This document shows, one piece after another, positions 34,101 through 45,603 of a DNA stretch of 64,000 bases. Below the pieces are notes generated by a model. That model saw nothing but the letters and a program-made list of their open reading frames with translations. It ran no database searches and was not told where the DNA came from. Source of the stretch: Gymnopilus junonius (taxonomy: Eukaryota > Basidiomycota > Agaricomycetes > Agaricales > Galerinaceae). Each line of letters begins with the position of its first letter. Position 1 is the stretch's first letter. Location of the stretch: assembly GCA_015501075.1 (NCBI GenBank), contig JADNYJ010000009.1, positions 487,221-551,220 of the forward strand. Direction: 5' to 3'. Both the position numbers and the translations under genes were made by a program.

Positions 34101-37100
34101 CGAATTGCCTTAGCTCGTGCTGTGTATGCCCGCGCAGATCTGTAGGTCCAATTTGGAACTGAACATGTGATGCTCACGCTCAATTATCTTCCTAGTGTTC
34201 TCCTTGACGACTGTCTGGCTGCTGTGGATAGTCATGTAGCCCGTCATGTATTTGGTAAATTGTTAGATGTATTCATTGTTATTGCGGTGATCTCACCGTC
34301 TCCTAGACAACATCATAGGACCGAATGGCTTGTTATCGACAAAGGCAAGGATACTTGTCACGAATAGCATATCCTTTATCCGCCACTTCGATTGTCTCGC
34401 CTTTATTCGACGAGGAATAATCCTTGAACGTGGTTCCTACGCAAGCCTTCTTGCCAATCCGAACAGTGAAATATCAAAGCTTGTGCAAGTATCCAGCTGT
34501 TTTTTCATTCTTCTTCTCCTTTGCTGATGGCTACTTGACAGAAAGGGTCATACTTCTGGTACCACCACCTCTGGGTTGAACACACCATTCCTCACCAGCG
34601 GAACCATCACTCCTAGCATTGATGATCCTGGACATGTTTCCATGGAAAACGAGGAGCACGCGAAGATCTTGTCTGAAAAGTTACATCGTCGTGAAAGCTT
34701 TCCGAGGGCAAAAGTTATCACTACTATTTCGACACACATACCAGACAAAGGTTTACAGAAAGAACACAAGGAACATGGTCGAGTGAAAATTGACATCTAT
34801 AGACAGTATATTTTGGCAGCTTCTAGAGCAGGATTTGCTTTCTTTTTGTTTACAACAATTTCACAGCAGGCTGCATCCGTCATGGCCACCCTCACTTTGC
34901 GATACTGGGGGGAACACAACAGAGAAACCGGTGACAACTCAAGCATGTTCAGGTACCTACTTGTATATGGCCTCTTCTCTTTATCATCAAGTATCCTTGG
35001 GGCAGTTTCAGCCATCACCTTGTGGGTCTACTGTGCTCTACGAAGTGCAAAATACCTTCATGATTCTGTAAGCATGTTTTTTGACCCTTTATATGGCTTG
35101 CTTACTATATGCAGATGCTACATTCTCTTATGCGTGCACCACTGAGCTTTTTTGAGTTAACGCCTACTGGTCGGTCAGTACTTTCTGTGCTCTGTAATAT
35201 ATGCACTCTGATCAAGCTTTTCTTTTTGCTTAGAATTTTGAATCTATTTTCACGTGATATCTATGTGGTTGACCAGATATTACCTCGCGTGATCCAAGGC
35301 CTGTTTCGGACCCTTTCCGTCTGCCTATTTATTGTCATTGTCATCGGCACCAGCTTTCCACCATTTCTGTTCGCACTATTTCCCTTGGGCTGGTTTTATT
35401 TGAGAGTTATGCGGTAAGTTTTGAAACAATACATTGCATTCTCTCTATTCATCTCCCTTTGTTTACCTCTTAGCTACTATCTGGCAACATCCCGTGAATT
35501 GAAGCGCCTGGATGCAGTCACAAAATCACCGATTTTTGCGTGGTTCTCAGAGTCTCTTGCTGGTTTGATAACTATTCGTGCCTTCTCTCTACAGTCAACT
35601 TTCACTGTTCTTAATCAAAAGCGCATGGACCTCAACCAGATATGCTATCTACCTAGCATTTCAGTGAACAGATGGCTGGCCGTCCGACTAGAGTTTGTTG
35701 GTGCTATGATCATCCTCATTGTTGCCAGTCTTGCTGTATCAGCTCTTGTTACCACTGGTGTTGATGCAGGACTTGTTGGGCTGGTCTTATCTTATGCACT
35801 GAATACAACTTCATCACTGGTAAGTCATCTATTGCAGTAGCAGAAGTTATATGCTAAAAGATATTGACAGAATTGGGTTGTCCGTTCTGCAAGTGAAGTA
35901 GAACAAAACATAGTCAGTGTAGAGCGCATAATCCATCAAACAGAAGTAGAACCTGAAGCTCCACAAGAGCTTCCTGAAAGAAAGCCATTAGGTATCTGGC
36001 CTTCAGAAGGGGCTGTTGAATTTCGGTGATTAACTTTGAACTATATTTTGTTTATCTTTCTGATAACTGTTTTTAGAGATTATTCAACCAGATACCGTGC
36101 AGGTCTAGATCTTGTTCTTAAGAGCATTTCTTTGAATATTGTAAGGAGTTATACATCTGTGCAGGAGCTTATCTAATTCCAATAATTCTAGAGACCAAGG
36201 GAGAAAATAGGTGTTTGTGGAAGAACAGGAGCTGGAAAATCATCTGTTAGTATTATTATTTTGTTAATTATCTGATGTCCCAACTGAAGTGAAATACAGC
36301 TTCTTTTGGCTCTCTTCCGTATCATTGAGCCTGTTGCAGGAACAATATACATTGATGGTGTGGATATTACCATGATTGGTCTTCATGACTGTAAGCCATT
36401 TCAGATATCAAATTATGGATTTTTCTTTATCTTTCTGGTTTTAGTAAGATCTGTTTTGTCAATTGTGCCTCAATCACCTGATCTTTTTGAGGGTACTTTA
36501 AGAGAAAACATTGATCCAGCTGGTCAATATAGTGATGCAAATATATGGATTGCCCTTGAGCAGGTATGTATCTATATCTTTAAAATTGACTATGACTTAA
36601 AAAAGATATTGCTTTACAACAAACAGGCACATTTAAAGGACTATATTGAAGGTTTAACAGAAAAGCTTGATGCTCCTGTTCGCGAAGGTGGATCTTCTCT
36701 ATCTGCTGGGCAAAAGCAACTTCTTTGCTTTGCCAGAGCTTTATTGCGAAAGGTATGCTTTATCTACAGAGAAACTTAGAAAAACTAAATAATGATTTGT
36801 AGTCAAAAATACTTGTGCTCGATGAAGGTATCTTGAACCCTATATGATTACTAAATACTAATGAACTACTTAGCAACATCTGCTGTTGATTTGGATACTG
36901 ACAAGGCAATCCAAGAAATTATCCATGGTCCAGCTTTTGCAAAAGTTACTATTTTAACTATTGCGTATGTTGAGCTATTTTTATCTTAATCATTTGGCTA
37001 ACTTTCAATATACAGTCATCGTCTTAATACAATCCTTGAATCAGACCGTGTAGTGGTTATGGACTCTGGCAAGGTATTGTTTTCTAAATTAAGATGTAAA

Positions 37101-37221
37101 TATATTATGCTGACTTTATCTTCTAGATAGCTGAACAGGATACTCCAGCCAACCTTCTGAGCAATCCTTTGTCTATTTTTATTCACTAGTAAAAGAAGCA
37201 GGTTTAGTAACATCAGCTTAA
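31107..37221 (+). CDS. ABCC-type (MRP/Ycf1-like) ABC transporter, 33 exons
   Basis: Thirty-three short exons separated by introns of 46-66 bp. TMD0 lies in exons 1-2, then linker and TMD1 (exons 3-11). NBD1 has Walker A GRVGAGK-TS split by intron 12, signature LSGGQRARIALARA and Walker B VLLDDCLAAVDSHVARHVF. TMD2 follows in exons 20-24. NBD2 has GRTGAGKSS, SIVPQSPDLFEGTLRENI, signature SLSAGQKQLLCFARAL and LVLDEATSAVDLDTDK. The linker and NBD1 resemble vacuolar glutathione-conjugate pumps such as Ycf1. Exon 16 (34022-34029) is an 8-nt micro-exon, and intron 19 (34485-34542) needs a GC donor. Two one-base deficits are apparent: near 31167 (before PCFEEG) and at the T run 37176-37180. The second truncates the conserved end; the intended stop is probably TAA at 37219-37221, against TAG at 37187 as written. 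CpG content falls along the last third of the gene. Confidence 0.9.
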
Positions 37222-38254
37222 AATGATAGTATAGATTTTTATAGATAAAAGATTGGCCCTATTGTTTACAGACCTTTCCCTAGTTCAATTAGGGACTTTA
37301 TATAATCTAATCTGTTGATCTAAAGTAGTGATGTGGAGGTCTGACTTTTACTATTAGCAGCTGAGACTTCTCATTATACAAGCCTGAGTTATGGTACAGA
37401 GCCTTGGTAGGCTTGGGCAAGACTCAGGCCTAAGCCTGGGTTTATACTGTAATTATTGTATATATATATAAGGCTATTAATTAATATATGCATCATTGTG
37501 ACATAGCACAGTTGCAGGACTTCATCTGGAGTGAAGAGGTCAATCCTATGAACTGCCTCACCCTAATAAGAGGTTCTAGCTGACTGAAAAGCTAGTTTAT
37601 TTAAATGGAAGGCCTGTACACTATAATTAGGTATAAAAGGACATAGGCCAGTACCTGGGGCAGTAGTTCCTGGAAACCCTTAGGTCAGATTTAGTACTGA
37701 GATTAAACCAACCTACAAGACACCTAGTCTCTCCTAGACAGACCACAATGATAAGCTAGCTGCTTATACATGTGTAAATGACAATGAACTTGTCACACAG
37801 ATAGAACAGTCAAGTAGTTACCAATAGTGATGTAACAGCAGCTATTACATTGTAATCATGGGAGACAGGTCCAGCAGATGCAACCAAAATAGAACAATGT
37901 ACTGGCTAACACAAGAGGGCTGATTTAGTACATTGTACCATCTGAGATGAGTCCAGCAACATCCGCTAGGATTGATAGGAGATAGTAGTGACCTGCTGGA
38001 GATGCCATTAATAGTCCAGCAATGCCGAGAATAAATTATTGGCTCAATAAATGATGAATGCTCTATTAGCTGTGTGGTCTTTTACTACATAGAGTATACA
38101 ATGAGGAGAAATCAAGAATATGAAATAGAGATCAAGGCTAATTGAGGCAGAATAGAAAGTGTAGAAAGTGTGTAATTTAAAAAAGGTCAATACCAATTGA
38201 TGTGGGATCTCCATCAGGATTCCTGGTGCATTTCTAGAATTAAATAAATCATAT

Positions 38255-39010
38255 CTTGCTAATTTCTGGTCCATTTTACATCAAATTTTTTTCATTTGGT
38301 AATCCAATAGGGTCACCTGCCTTTAACGGGACTGCTAATAAATTTTTGGGCTGGCACAGCTGGCTAAAAATTCAAACATTGCAAATTGACAGCAAACTGA
38401 CATTTGAAAACCAAACATATCTCAGCCAATTCCAGCTCATTTTCCCTCAAGTTTTGTGCATCCAGTAATGCTGTCAGTGCCCTATGCATGCATTGGAGTT
38501 GCCAGAGATTTTTTGGAGTGCACAGATCTGCCACAGAAATTCAAATATTAGAGAACAATGATAGATTTCAAAAAATGGCCATATTTTGGTCACTTATGAA
38601 CTGTTCTTCCTCAAATTTTGAGTGCCCAGTAATGCCGTTAATACCACCTACACACACTGGTATCACTGATTTTTTTCTTGGACTGTACACATCTGCCAGA
38701 TAAATTTAGAGTTGGGAAATCAATGACCAATTTAGAAGGCAATGTGTATCTTGGTCATTCATGGACCATTTTGCTTCAAATTTTGAGTTCATGGTAACTC
38801 CATTAGTACTGCCTACATGCACTGGTATCACTGATATTTTTTCTGACTGAATACATCTGCCATATAAATTTAAATCTTGTAAATTGACAATGAAGTTAGA
38901 AAGTCAGATGTATCTTGATTATTTATTGACTGTTTTGCTTCAAATTTTGAGTACACGGTAACACCATTGGTGCCACTTACACACACCAGTATCACCAATA
39001 CTTGTTTTAG
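38255..39010. repeat. Satellite-like tandem repeat, about 165-bp period, five diver­ged units
   Basis: The anchor TCAAATTTTGAG (or close variants) recurs at 38281, 38447, 38611, 38776 and 38940, spacings 166, 164, 165 and 164. Units also share TGGTATCACTGAT and a following ACATCTGCCA[G/T]ATAAATTT. Units are diverged but clearly related. The 3' side is bounded near 39010, where a short CpG-containing stretch starts. Confidence 0.85.
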
Positions 39011-39432
39011 TGGGCCACCGCTTTGCGTGGCAGGACGATGCTTTTCCTGCTTTATGAAAGCAGTGGTAGAGCATTGGGAGAATGCTATATAGTTACTCTG
39101 TATTAATTATACTATAGTAAGATGTTGATTACAATAAAACAACACACACTTAGAGAAAAATCAGGAAATGGAGATAGTGGTAGGAGGGGCAGTGACATCA
39201 GATCCTACAACCACACCACATACAACCATATTGTGATGAATGGGGTTGGCATTAGTAAGTCCATTATCATAGATGTACAATACCTGTCTTATTGAGTGAT
39301 TTATTGTCTTGAACTTCTGATATCAATTGTTGCTTATCTGGGTCTGTAAAACATTTATAATACAAAGATGCAATCCACAATATATCTGTGCAAATGGCTA
39401 CAATAGAAACCCACATCAGAGAGCTCAAGAAT

Positions 39433-40008
39433 TAGTGTTTGAGGGTTAGCTTAGTTAACTGGAAATTAACCAAGACCTAACCTGGCCCTAACTGCAAATA
39501 ACTGGACTATGGTTAGTGGTTAGCCTAGTTTGAACTTCAACTAACAGGTCTTTTTGCAGTCATGAGACTGGTAAGTGACTGATTAAGACCAGTTAATGTG
39601 CAGCCCTAATTCTACCCATCAAAACAACCCCAATATCATATTTTTAGGCCAAAAACTCATCAAGTTATGCTAAAAACTGTGAAATATCAGCCAAAAGAGT
39701 AGATTACCAGTTAAAAATTCATAACTCAGCCATTTCTTAACCAAATTTAATGTTATTGAGGTCATTTTGAAGCTTACAAAAACTACAACAAGTTATCCTG
39801 AGTGACAAAGATGCAATTGCCAATGGTTATAGCTGGTTATGACCAGTTTTTAATATTTCAGTCTTAACCTGTTAGTAACTGTGGTTAACAGTTTTTTTGC
39901 AGTTATTTTCAGTTATTTTGGGTCTGGGAAGAAAGCCTAACCAGTCTTGGTCTCAGTTAGCAACCCTGGGACCCCAAAAACCAGACCTAACTAGACCTTC
40001 AAACACTA
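39433..40008. mobile_element. Non-autonomous hAT-type element (MITE), old CpG-depleted copy
   Basis: This 576-bp element begins TAGTGTTTGAGGGTT and ends with the near-inverse, AGACCTTCAAACACTA. It is packed with subterminal TAACTGG/CCAGTTA motifs and has no ORF. It is the same family as the copy at 59306-59912, including internal similarity around the ATAACT..ATTTAATGTT segment. Possible flanking duplications have diverged (AGAAT shared). Almost all CpGs of the younger copy are lost here. Confidence 0.8.
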
Positions 40009-40448
40009 CTGAGAATTGCATCAGGGAGCTTGAGTCATCAAAGATCTTGAGAAATAAACAGCAGTGATTCACTAAGAGAATTTGACTTTGCAGTTCAAAA
40101 ATTTTGCACTTAATAACCACATAATGGAGTTAGGGGACTTCACCAGAGTGCTTGAGAACCACATCAATTTCTTTGATAACCACATATCAGTAGGTTGTTA
40201 AAAGCAAGTAACCTTCTAGTTTATTACATTGAGACACACCTATGGAATGAGGTTACCAGAAGCAAGTTTTGTCTTTCATATAACCTGAATATCAAGATTG
40301 ATGAAAGAATTTCCTCATATTGTGGGTGATCTTTCCAAAATAGGCAGTGTATGGAATGGGATGGAAGTATTCCCTGCACCTCCCAGACGCTCATACTATA
40401 TTTACATGACCTAGTTGATTTGTTTATGTAATCAGTTCCAAAACCCTG

Positions 40449-40586
40449 ATTACTTAGCCATCAACTGCTATGCTTATATAATCGGGTTTTCAGACACGAT
40501 TACTTAAGCAAGCTCAATGATGAGAACAATTAAGTAATCAGGTCAAAAAACCCAATTACTTAAGCAAACCACTTGATAAATATAAT
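40449..40586. repeat. Direct repeat, copy 1 (138 bp)
   Basis: This 138-bp stretch recurs at 40874-41011 with the same length and four substitutions. It contains ATTACTTAAGC and its inverse TTAAGTAAT, so it can form a small hairpin. Confidence 0.9.
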
Positions 40587-40873
40587 TAAGCAATTAGGTA
40601 CAGTGAAAAGAAAAGAGAAGCTCGAGCCAATAACTAGCAAGCTCTGAGTAAAAGAGAAATGGTCGAGTGTACAAAGGGCTAATATGACAAGCTGAGCAAG
40701 TATGGTTATAAAGAAAAGAGGGCATGAGGAGCCTATCTAGGGAGGAGGTGATCATATATATGATGACGAGACAATGAAGAGAGCAGGCCAAGGCCCAAAA
40801 CCAAATGAATATAATCTACGTGAACTTTCACATGCATCTGCATAGACCTCAGTCAAATGAGTTTGACTGCTGC

Positions 40874-41011
40874 ATTACTTAGCTATCAACTGCTATGCTT
40901 ATATAATTGGGTTTTCAGACATGATTACTTAAGCAAGCTCAATGATGAGAACAATTAAGTAATCAGGTCAAAAAACTCAATTACTTAAGCAAACCACTTG
41001 ATAAATATAAT
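40874..41011. repeat. Direct repeat, copy 2 (138 bp)
   Basis: Second copy of 40449-40586. All four differences are C in copy 1 and T in copy 2, with no indel. Confidence 0.9.
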
Positions 41012-41484
41012 CCACTCAACACTACCACAGTTCCAGTCAAGCACAGCAATGATGACCTTTGTTTTAAATTGTTCAGTTTTGTCTGCTTTGTTGCAGATGA
41101 AATGGCATCAAATACCAATCTGAGTAAAGTATACATTTATTATCTAGGCAAAATTTATATTTGTCAACACAATCATACTGGACAATACAATTACCAAGTA
41201 TCCAATGGCTAGTTAATTATAAGTTACCCTAATTATAGATAAATCACTTAAACACTAATAAATTGCTTAAGTAATCAGGTTTTTGGACTCAATTACTTAA
41301 GCTAAATAATTGATGGACATGAATGTAGCAAAGTAATCATGTTCAGCATACCAACCTACCCACCTTACCTGTAAATAGAAATGCTGAACCCAACAAGGAT
41401 CGTCCACCTGATAAGAATATTTGATATGTCCACTCACTGACACTACATTTCCAATCAAGCACAACAAGGATGACCTTCATCTTC
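41012..41484. repeat. Pair of about 55-bp direct repeats
   Basis: The segment at 41012-41066 (CCACTCAACACTACCACAGT..) recurs in diverged form at 41430-41484 (CCACTCACTGACACTACATT..). Both share CAATCAAGCACAACAA-like and GATGACCTT sequences. Between them lie more TAATCAGG/CTTAAG inverted motifs (41262-41300). Confidence 0.65.
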
Positions 41485-41974
41485 AATTACAGCATAGATA
41501 AAACCTATGTGCTATATAATAACACCTACTAACCTACCCCACACTGGATTGATAGAACATTTCACTTAAACAAAGGTCAGGGTGTTACTATAACACAATT
41601 GTCCCAGAAAGCATGATTACCAAGCATTCTGGCTAATAAAAATCCCGGCCAATTATAGCCACCTCAGTTAAACAGCCAGCAAATGCCCAGCAAGAATGTA
41701 AAAATAAAACACAAAGGAATGTAGATCAAATATAAAATACAGAAATTACACATTATAGTCATTTACAAACTAAAACTATAGTGCAAGCACACAGAATACA
41801 GTACAGCATCACCACAGTGATCAGACTGGCCAGTTCTAATAATAGAAAGTACTGGATATGTCCCACCCAAGCACGCCATTTGCTCTGATTGCAGAAATGT
41901 TGAGATGCTGCGTGATGGCCAGGTGTTTCATCAAGGTCCTCCTAAAAGAACGAAGTTTTACTTACGTAAAAGCA

Positions 41975-42110
41975 TCGTAATTTTTTTTGGACTGAATACA
42001 TTTGCCAGATAAATTTAAATCCTTTATATTGATGATCAATTTAGAAAGCAACATGTATCTTAGTCATTTATGAACCATTTTGCTTTGAACTCTTTGTATC
42101 CAGAAAGAAC
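41975..42110. repeat. Dispersed single unit of the 165-bp satellite
   Basis: The stretch from TTTTTTTGGACTGAATACAT through TGAACCATTTTGCTTTGAAC matches the satellite monomer at 38255-39010, 3 kb away from the array. The same order of sub-blocks is kept (sensor ACATTTGCCAGATAAATTTAA, then TGTATCTTAGTCATT). Confidence 0.7.
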
Positions 42111-42543
42111 ATTAAGCTACCTGACAGCACCAGGTATGCCAAAGGCATTTAATTTAACATGCAGCTAGCAAATCATATCAATTGACAGACTAATGCATAT
42201 CCCACCTCCATGTTGACTGGTGTATTTCTTAGATTTATTATCCACATATCAGTTGCTAATAGTGGTCCCCTATTCAAAGATACCTGTATGAGCTATTTAT
42301 CTCTCAACCACCCATTATTGTACACATGTGCTGGTGGTATTTCTGGCTGCTCAATAAAAAGTCAGACCTATTCTCTTATTCTTAGCTTATAGCATTAAAC
42401 TAAATATCATTCCCTTTGCATTGACTCTCTGTACTGGTTCTCTTTTTATCTTTTATTCCAGATTCATTTGCCCAATAGCATGTACTTACCTCTTCTTTAT
42501 GTTAGAATGCTAAATACAAATCTTCTGCTTTCCAATACACACT

Positions 42544-42564
42544 GGTATATATATATATATATAA
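42544..42564. repeat. TA dinucleotide microsatellite
   Basis: A pure run of alternating TA of about 20 bases lies in repeat-rich DNA. Confidence 0.9.
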
Positions 42565-43499
42565 CTGGACTCTACAGAGATAAATTATCCAGTGGCTTGG
42601 CATATTTATTAAATGAGACAGGGAAGACAGAGATGAAATCTGAAATAATTCAGGCAGTTACTCAAATATGTTCAGACTAGACAGGCAGAGCCTGTTTTAT
42701 GATGCATCTATCAACCAGAGAATTCTTTGAAGATCTCATTTAACAAAAAGTTGGTAGGCCTTATGAAAAATACCTGGCCTGTAAGCACAAAAACCTCCAA
42801 GGAGAAAGAGATCTGCAGTTTAATCCATGCTAGAAGATAACTGAGATTATACTACTAGTAAGTGGGCTGAGGAGGAAGGTTAGAAAATGTTAGAACAGCT
42901 CTTTTTATTTACACTGCATGCAGAACATTCTGCCAGTAAGAAGAGGGTAAAGTGACTGTGACACTAGGGCAAATGAGGGACTTTGGGGTGCTGAAGAGGT
43001 GAGTGAGAGGGAGGGGAGAGAGAGGAGTCTTAATTTGTACTACATTTCTAACTGTAAAAAACCCGTGAAACCCATGACCATACCCATGCATTTCCCTAAT
43101 GACATGTGACCCTCCTGGAACCTTGTAACTCTAGGTGAGAGACTGTGTAACCCTCAGCAGAGGAGCAGTGAATGGGTGCTCAGCTGAGGAAGGTAGAGGC
43201 GGGCTCTCACTTTATATAGACATGAAGGTGGCAGCAAGAAGTCAAAATATATTAGTAGTTTTTTGTAAGTACAAAGCCATAGTTACCATTGTAGAAGAAT
43301 AAGGTAAACAGAAGTAAACAATGGTATCTACTGCATCATGGCAAGATAAGATAACATGATAAGAAAGTACAAGAAGGTCTTGCAGATAATATAACCCATC
43401 ATCACAGTGCCCTCCTGTCTGCAAGATTCTAATTGTCGCCCATCTTTGGCTTTTTGTAGTTGCTCTGGCAAGTCTTCCTCCTCTTGGTTATCAGCTGCC

Positions 43500-45358
43500 T
43501 TGAAAATTAGATGGTCCAGCTTGCAAGGTGGCAGCAGGAGCAGAGGACAACCTGGCTTGCAAGTTGGAGGGGCCAGCTTGGGATGAAGGCAAGGGAGCTA
43601 AGGACAACCTGGCTGCCAAGCCTGGGAGTGAAGGTAAAGCATCCATCTCTAGGGTCAGTACAAATGGAGCATTGAGCAGCTGCCTAAGTTCCAGGCTAGA
43701 TGTGGGGGACCAAGCATCCTTAGCCCAGCCACAGACACTGCTATACTGCTCTCCATCAATGAAGTCACAACCAATGGAGCAGACATCAGTAGTATAACTG
43801 CCCTCGATGATGCCCCTGAAAGTGGCTGCATCCTGGGCTGTTTCAAAGTGGAGCCAGAAGACTTGGAACCCACCCTGGTTGGTGTGGACTACTCATTCGA
43901 GGTTGAATTGATGTGTGCTAGGATGCCCTGGATCCAAGTCATACATCATCCCAGACAAAAAAATGTGGCAAAGCTCCAGATGGACAAGAAATGTGGTGCT
44001 CTGGGCAGTAATAGATGTCAGGATAGAGAAGGTAGCACTGCCATGGTGGGAAACATGGTATCCAAGGCAGCATGGTTTTCCAATGGGTGAGCAGCCACAT
44101 GCATGATCAAGTCTTCTGATATGTCCATATGGTCATCCTCCTAGGGCCCATAATCAGCCCATTGAGAACTGAGTGACCTGGAGGCCAAGTAGTTACTAGT
44201 ATGCATGACACTCTTGCCTTTGTCCAGTGCTCTGAGTGGGCAGTTGTAAGGTCAAGCAATTAGCCAGAGGCATCGATGGTGGGCTGCAGGCAGCAGGAGC
44301 AGGCAGGATGGGAGAATCAGAGCAGCTGTCAATGGGTGTCTTGAGAAAGAACTTGGGGCAGGCCCAGAAGCATAATGAGGGGGACTCAACTGTCAGTCAG
44401 ACAGAAATGTGGAGGTGGGCCTGCCTGGGGAATGAGATGGATAATGCATAGGAGCCCATTCCTAGTAGCAACTGCTGCCTTCAACTAGGGGCATATGCCT
44501 AAAAGGAGGCAAAGGGGAAGAACAGTAAGAGGGCAGCAGAGAATTGCATAGAGGAGACCAACAATTATGCAGCTGCTGGTAAGGGGCCGAGGGACAAGGC
44601 TGGGAATGTGGACTCATGGAGCATGAGCAGCAATAATAGACAGGGGCAGGGGGAGCATGACTTTGACCAGAAAAGCAAGAACAATGAGGAGGAGAGGCTG
44701 GGCAGGGTTGTGGAGAAGGAGGAGCCAGGAGCTGCTGAGAAGGACAAGGTAGAGAATGCATGTGTGGGCATCTATGGATCACATCTGCATTGAGAGGGGG
44801 GAAGTTACTGGTATGGCTGCTGGTGTCTACCATGCTGTCTGAATCAGAATTATTGATAGGGGGTGCAGGTTTGGATATGGAGAGCAGATTGGGTGCAGAG
44901 GAAGGTACATAGATATGCCCCACTGTCCCACAGGCTGGCTGCTCAGACTTGCACATCCATAGTGACCTTTGTGAGACTGGTAACCTGGCCTCCCTCCCTC
45001 CAGGAGGGACATCTGGAACACTGACCAAATACCTCAATGTCTACTGTGTAGTTGGATGGAGGAACAACAGGATCATTAAAGTAAAGGTGCTAGTAGTTTG
45101 CCTAGTCATAATAGACTTCGCCTGGCAAGTCTGCCTTGTTATATCCCCTACTTGCACCATGCATGATTCCCCCTTGGCATTCTCCTCCTCCTTCCATGTG
45201 GACTACCTGTTGTTCAGTTGCAGTCCTAGAATCACAGGAGGAATGGGTGCATTGCCCACTGCTTTTGGAGTTGGACATGGAATATTTGCTGGTATCAAAA
45301 ATTGAGGGTCTGAGTATATGCCATCCTTGAAGCTCTGGCCTTCCAGAGATGCATGCAT
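43500..45358. other. Decayed, CpG-poor coding remnants, unclassified
   Basis: Base composition switches to GC-richer but still CpG-depleted sequence. Medium open stretches exist on both strands (for example minus 45037-44462, serine/proline/cysteine-rich), but none shows a recognisable domain. The high TG/CA content fits a former GC-rich element altered by C-to-T change. I do not assign a family. Confidence 0.4.
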
Positions 45359-45603
45359 TCAATCCATATGCATCAGGGGCTTAGCCTGCCAGAGGGGTTG
45401 AATGGCAAAGTCCTTGGTGACCTCCATTAGGCATTGACCATGCATGGTGATGGCTAGGTCGAGAGCATTCTTGTCAGGAGTGAGGTGAGTGGCTGAGGTT
45501 TCCAGGATGATATTAGGGAACGTGTTGTGTAGGCCAGTGCAAGGCATGGCAGATACGAGTCCTGGTCGTCCAAAGTAAGCCAGACACATCTTTCCAGGAC
45601 GCA

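Larger units (their letters stand above)
37222..45358. other. AT-rich, CpG-depleted repeat island without intact genes
   Basis: No ORF here resembles a gene. CpG is almost absent: I count three CG dinucleotides between 37222 and 38340. The block holds the satellite, MITE and duplicated repeats listed separately, plus unclassified repeat debris rich in TAATCAGG/CTTAAG motifs (40400-41340). Sequence from 42120 to 43500 shows nothing recognisable apart from the TA run near 42550. The composition suggests long-term cytosine methylation and deamination of old transposable elements. Confidence 0.75.

Noticed and set aside
43500..45358. Real protein-coding gene on either strand
   Set aside because: The open stretches are short, overlapping on both strands, compositionally biased and CpG-depleted, with no recognisable domain or consistent splice structure.
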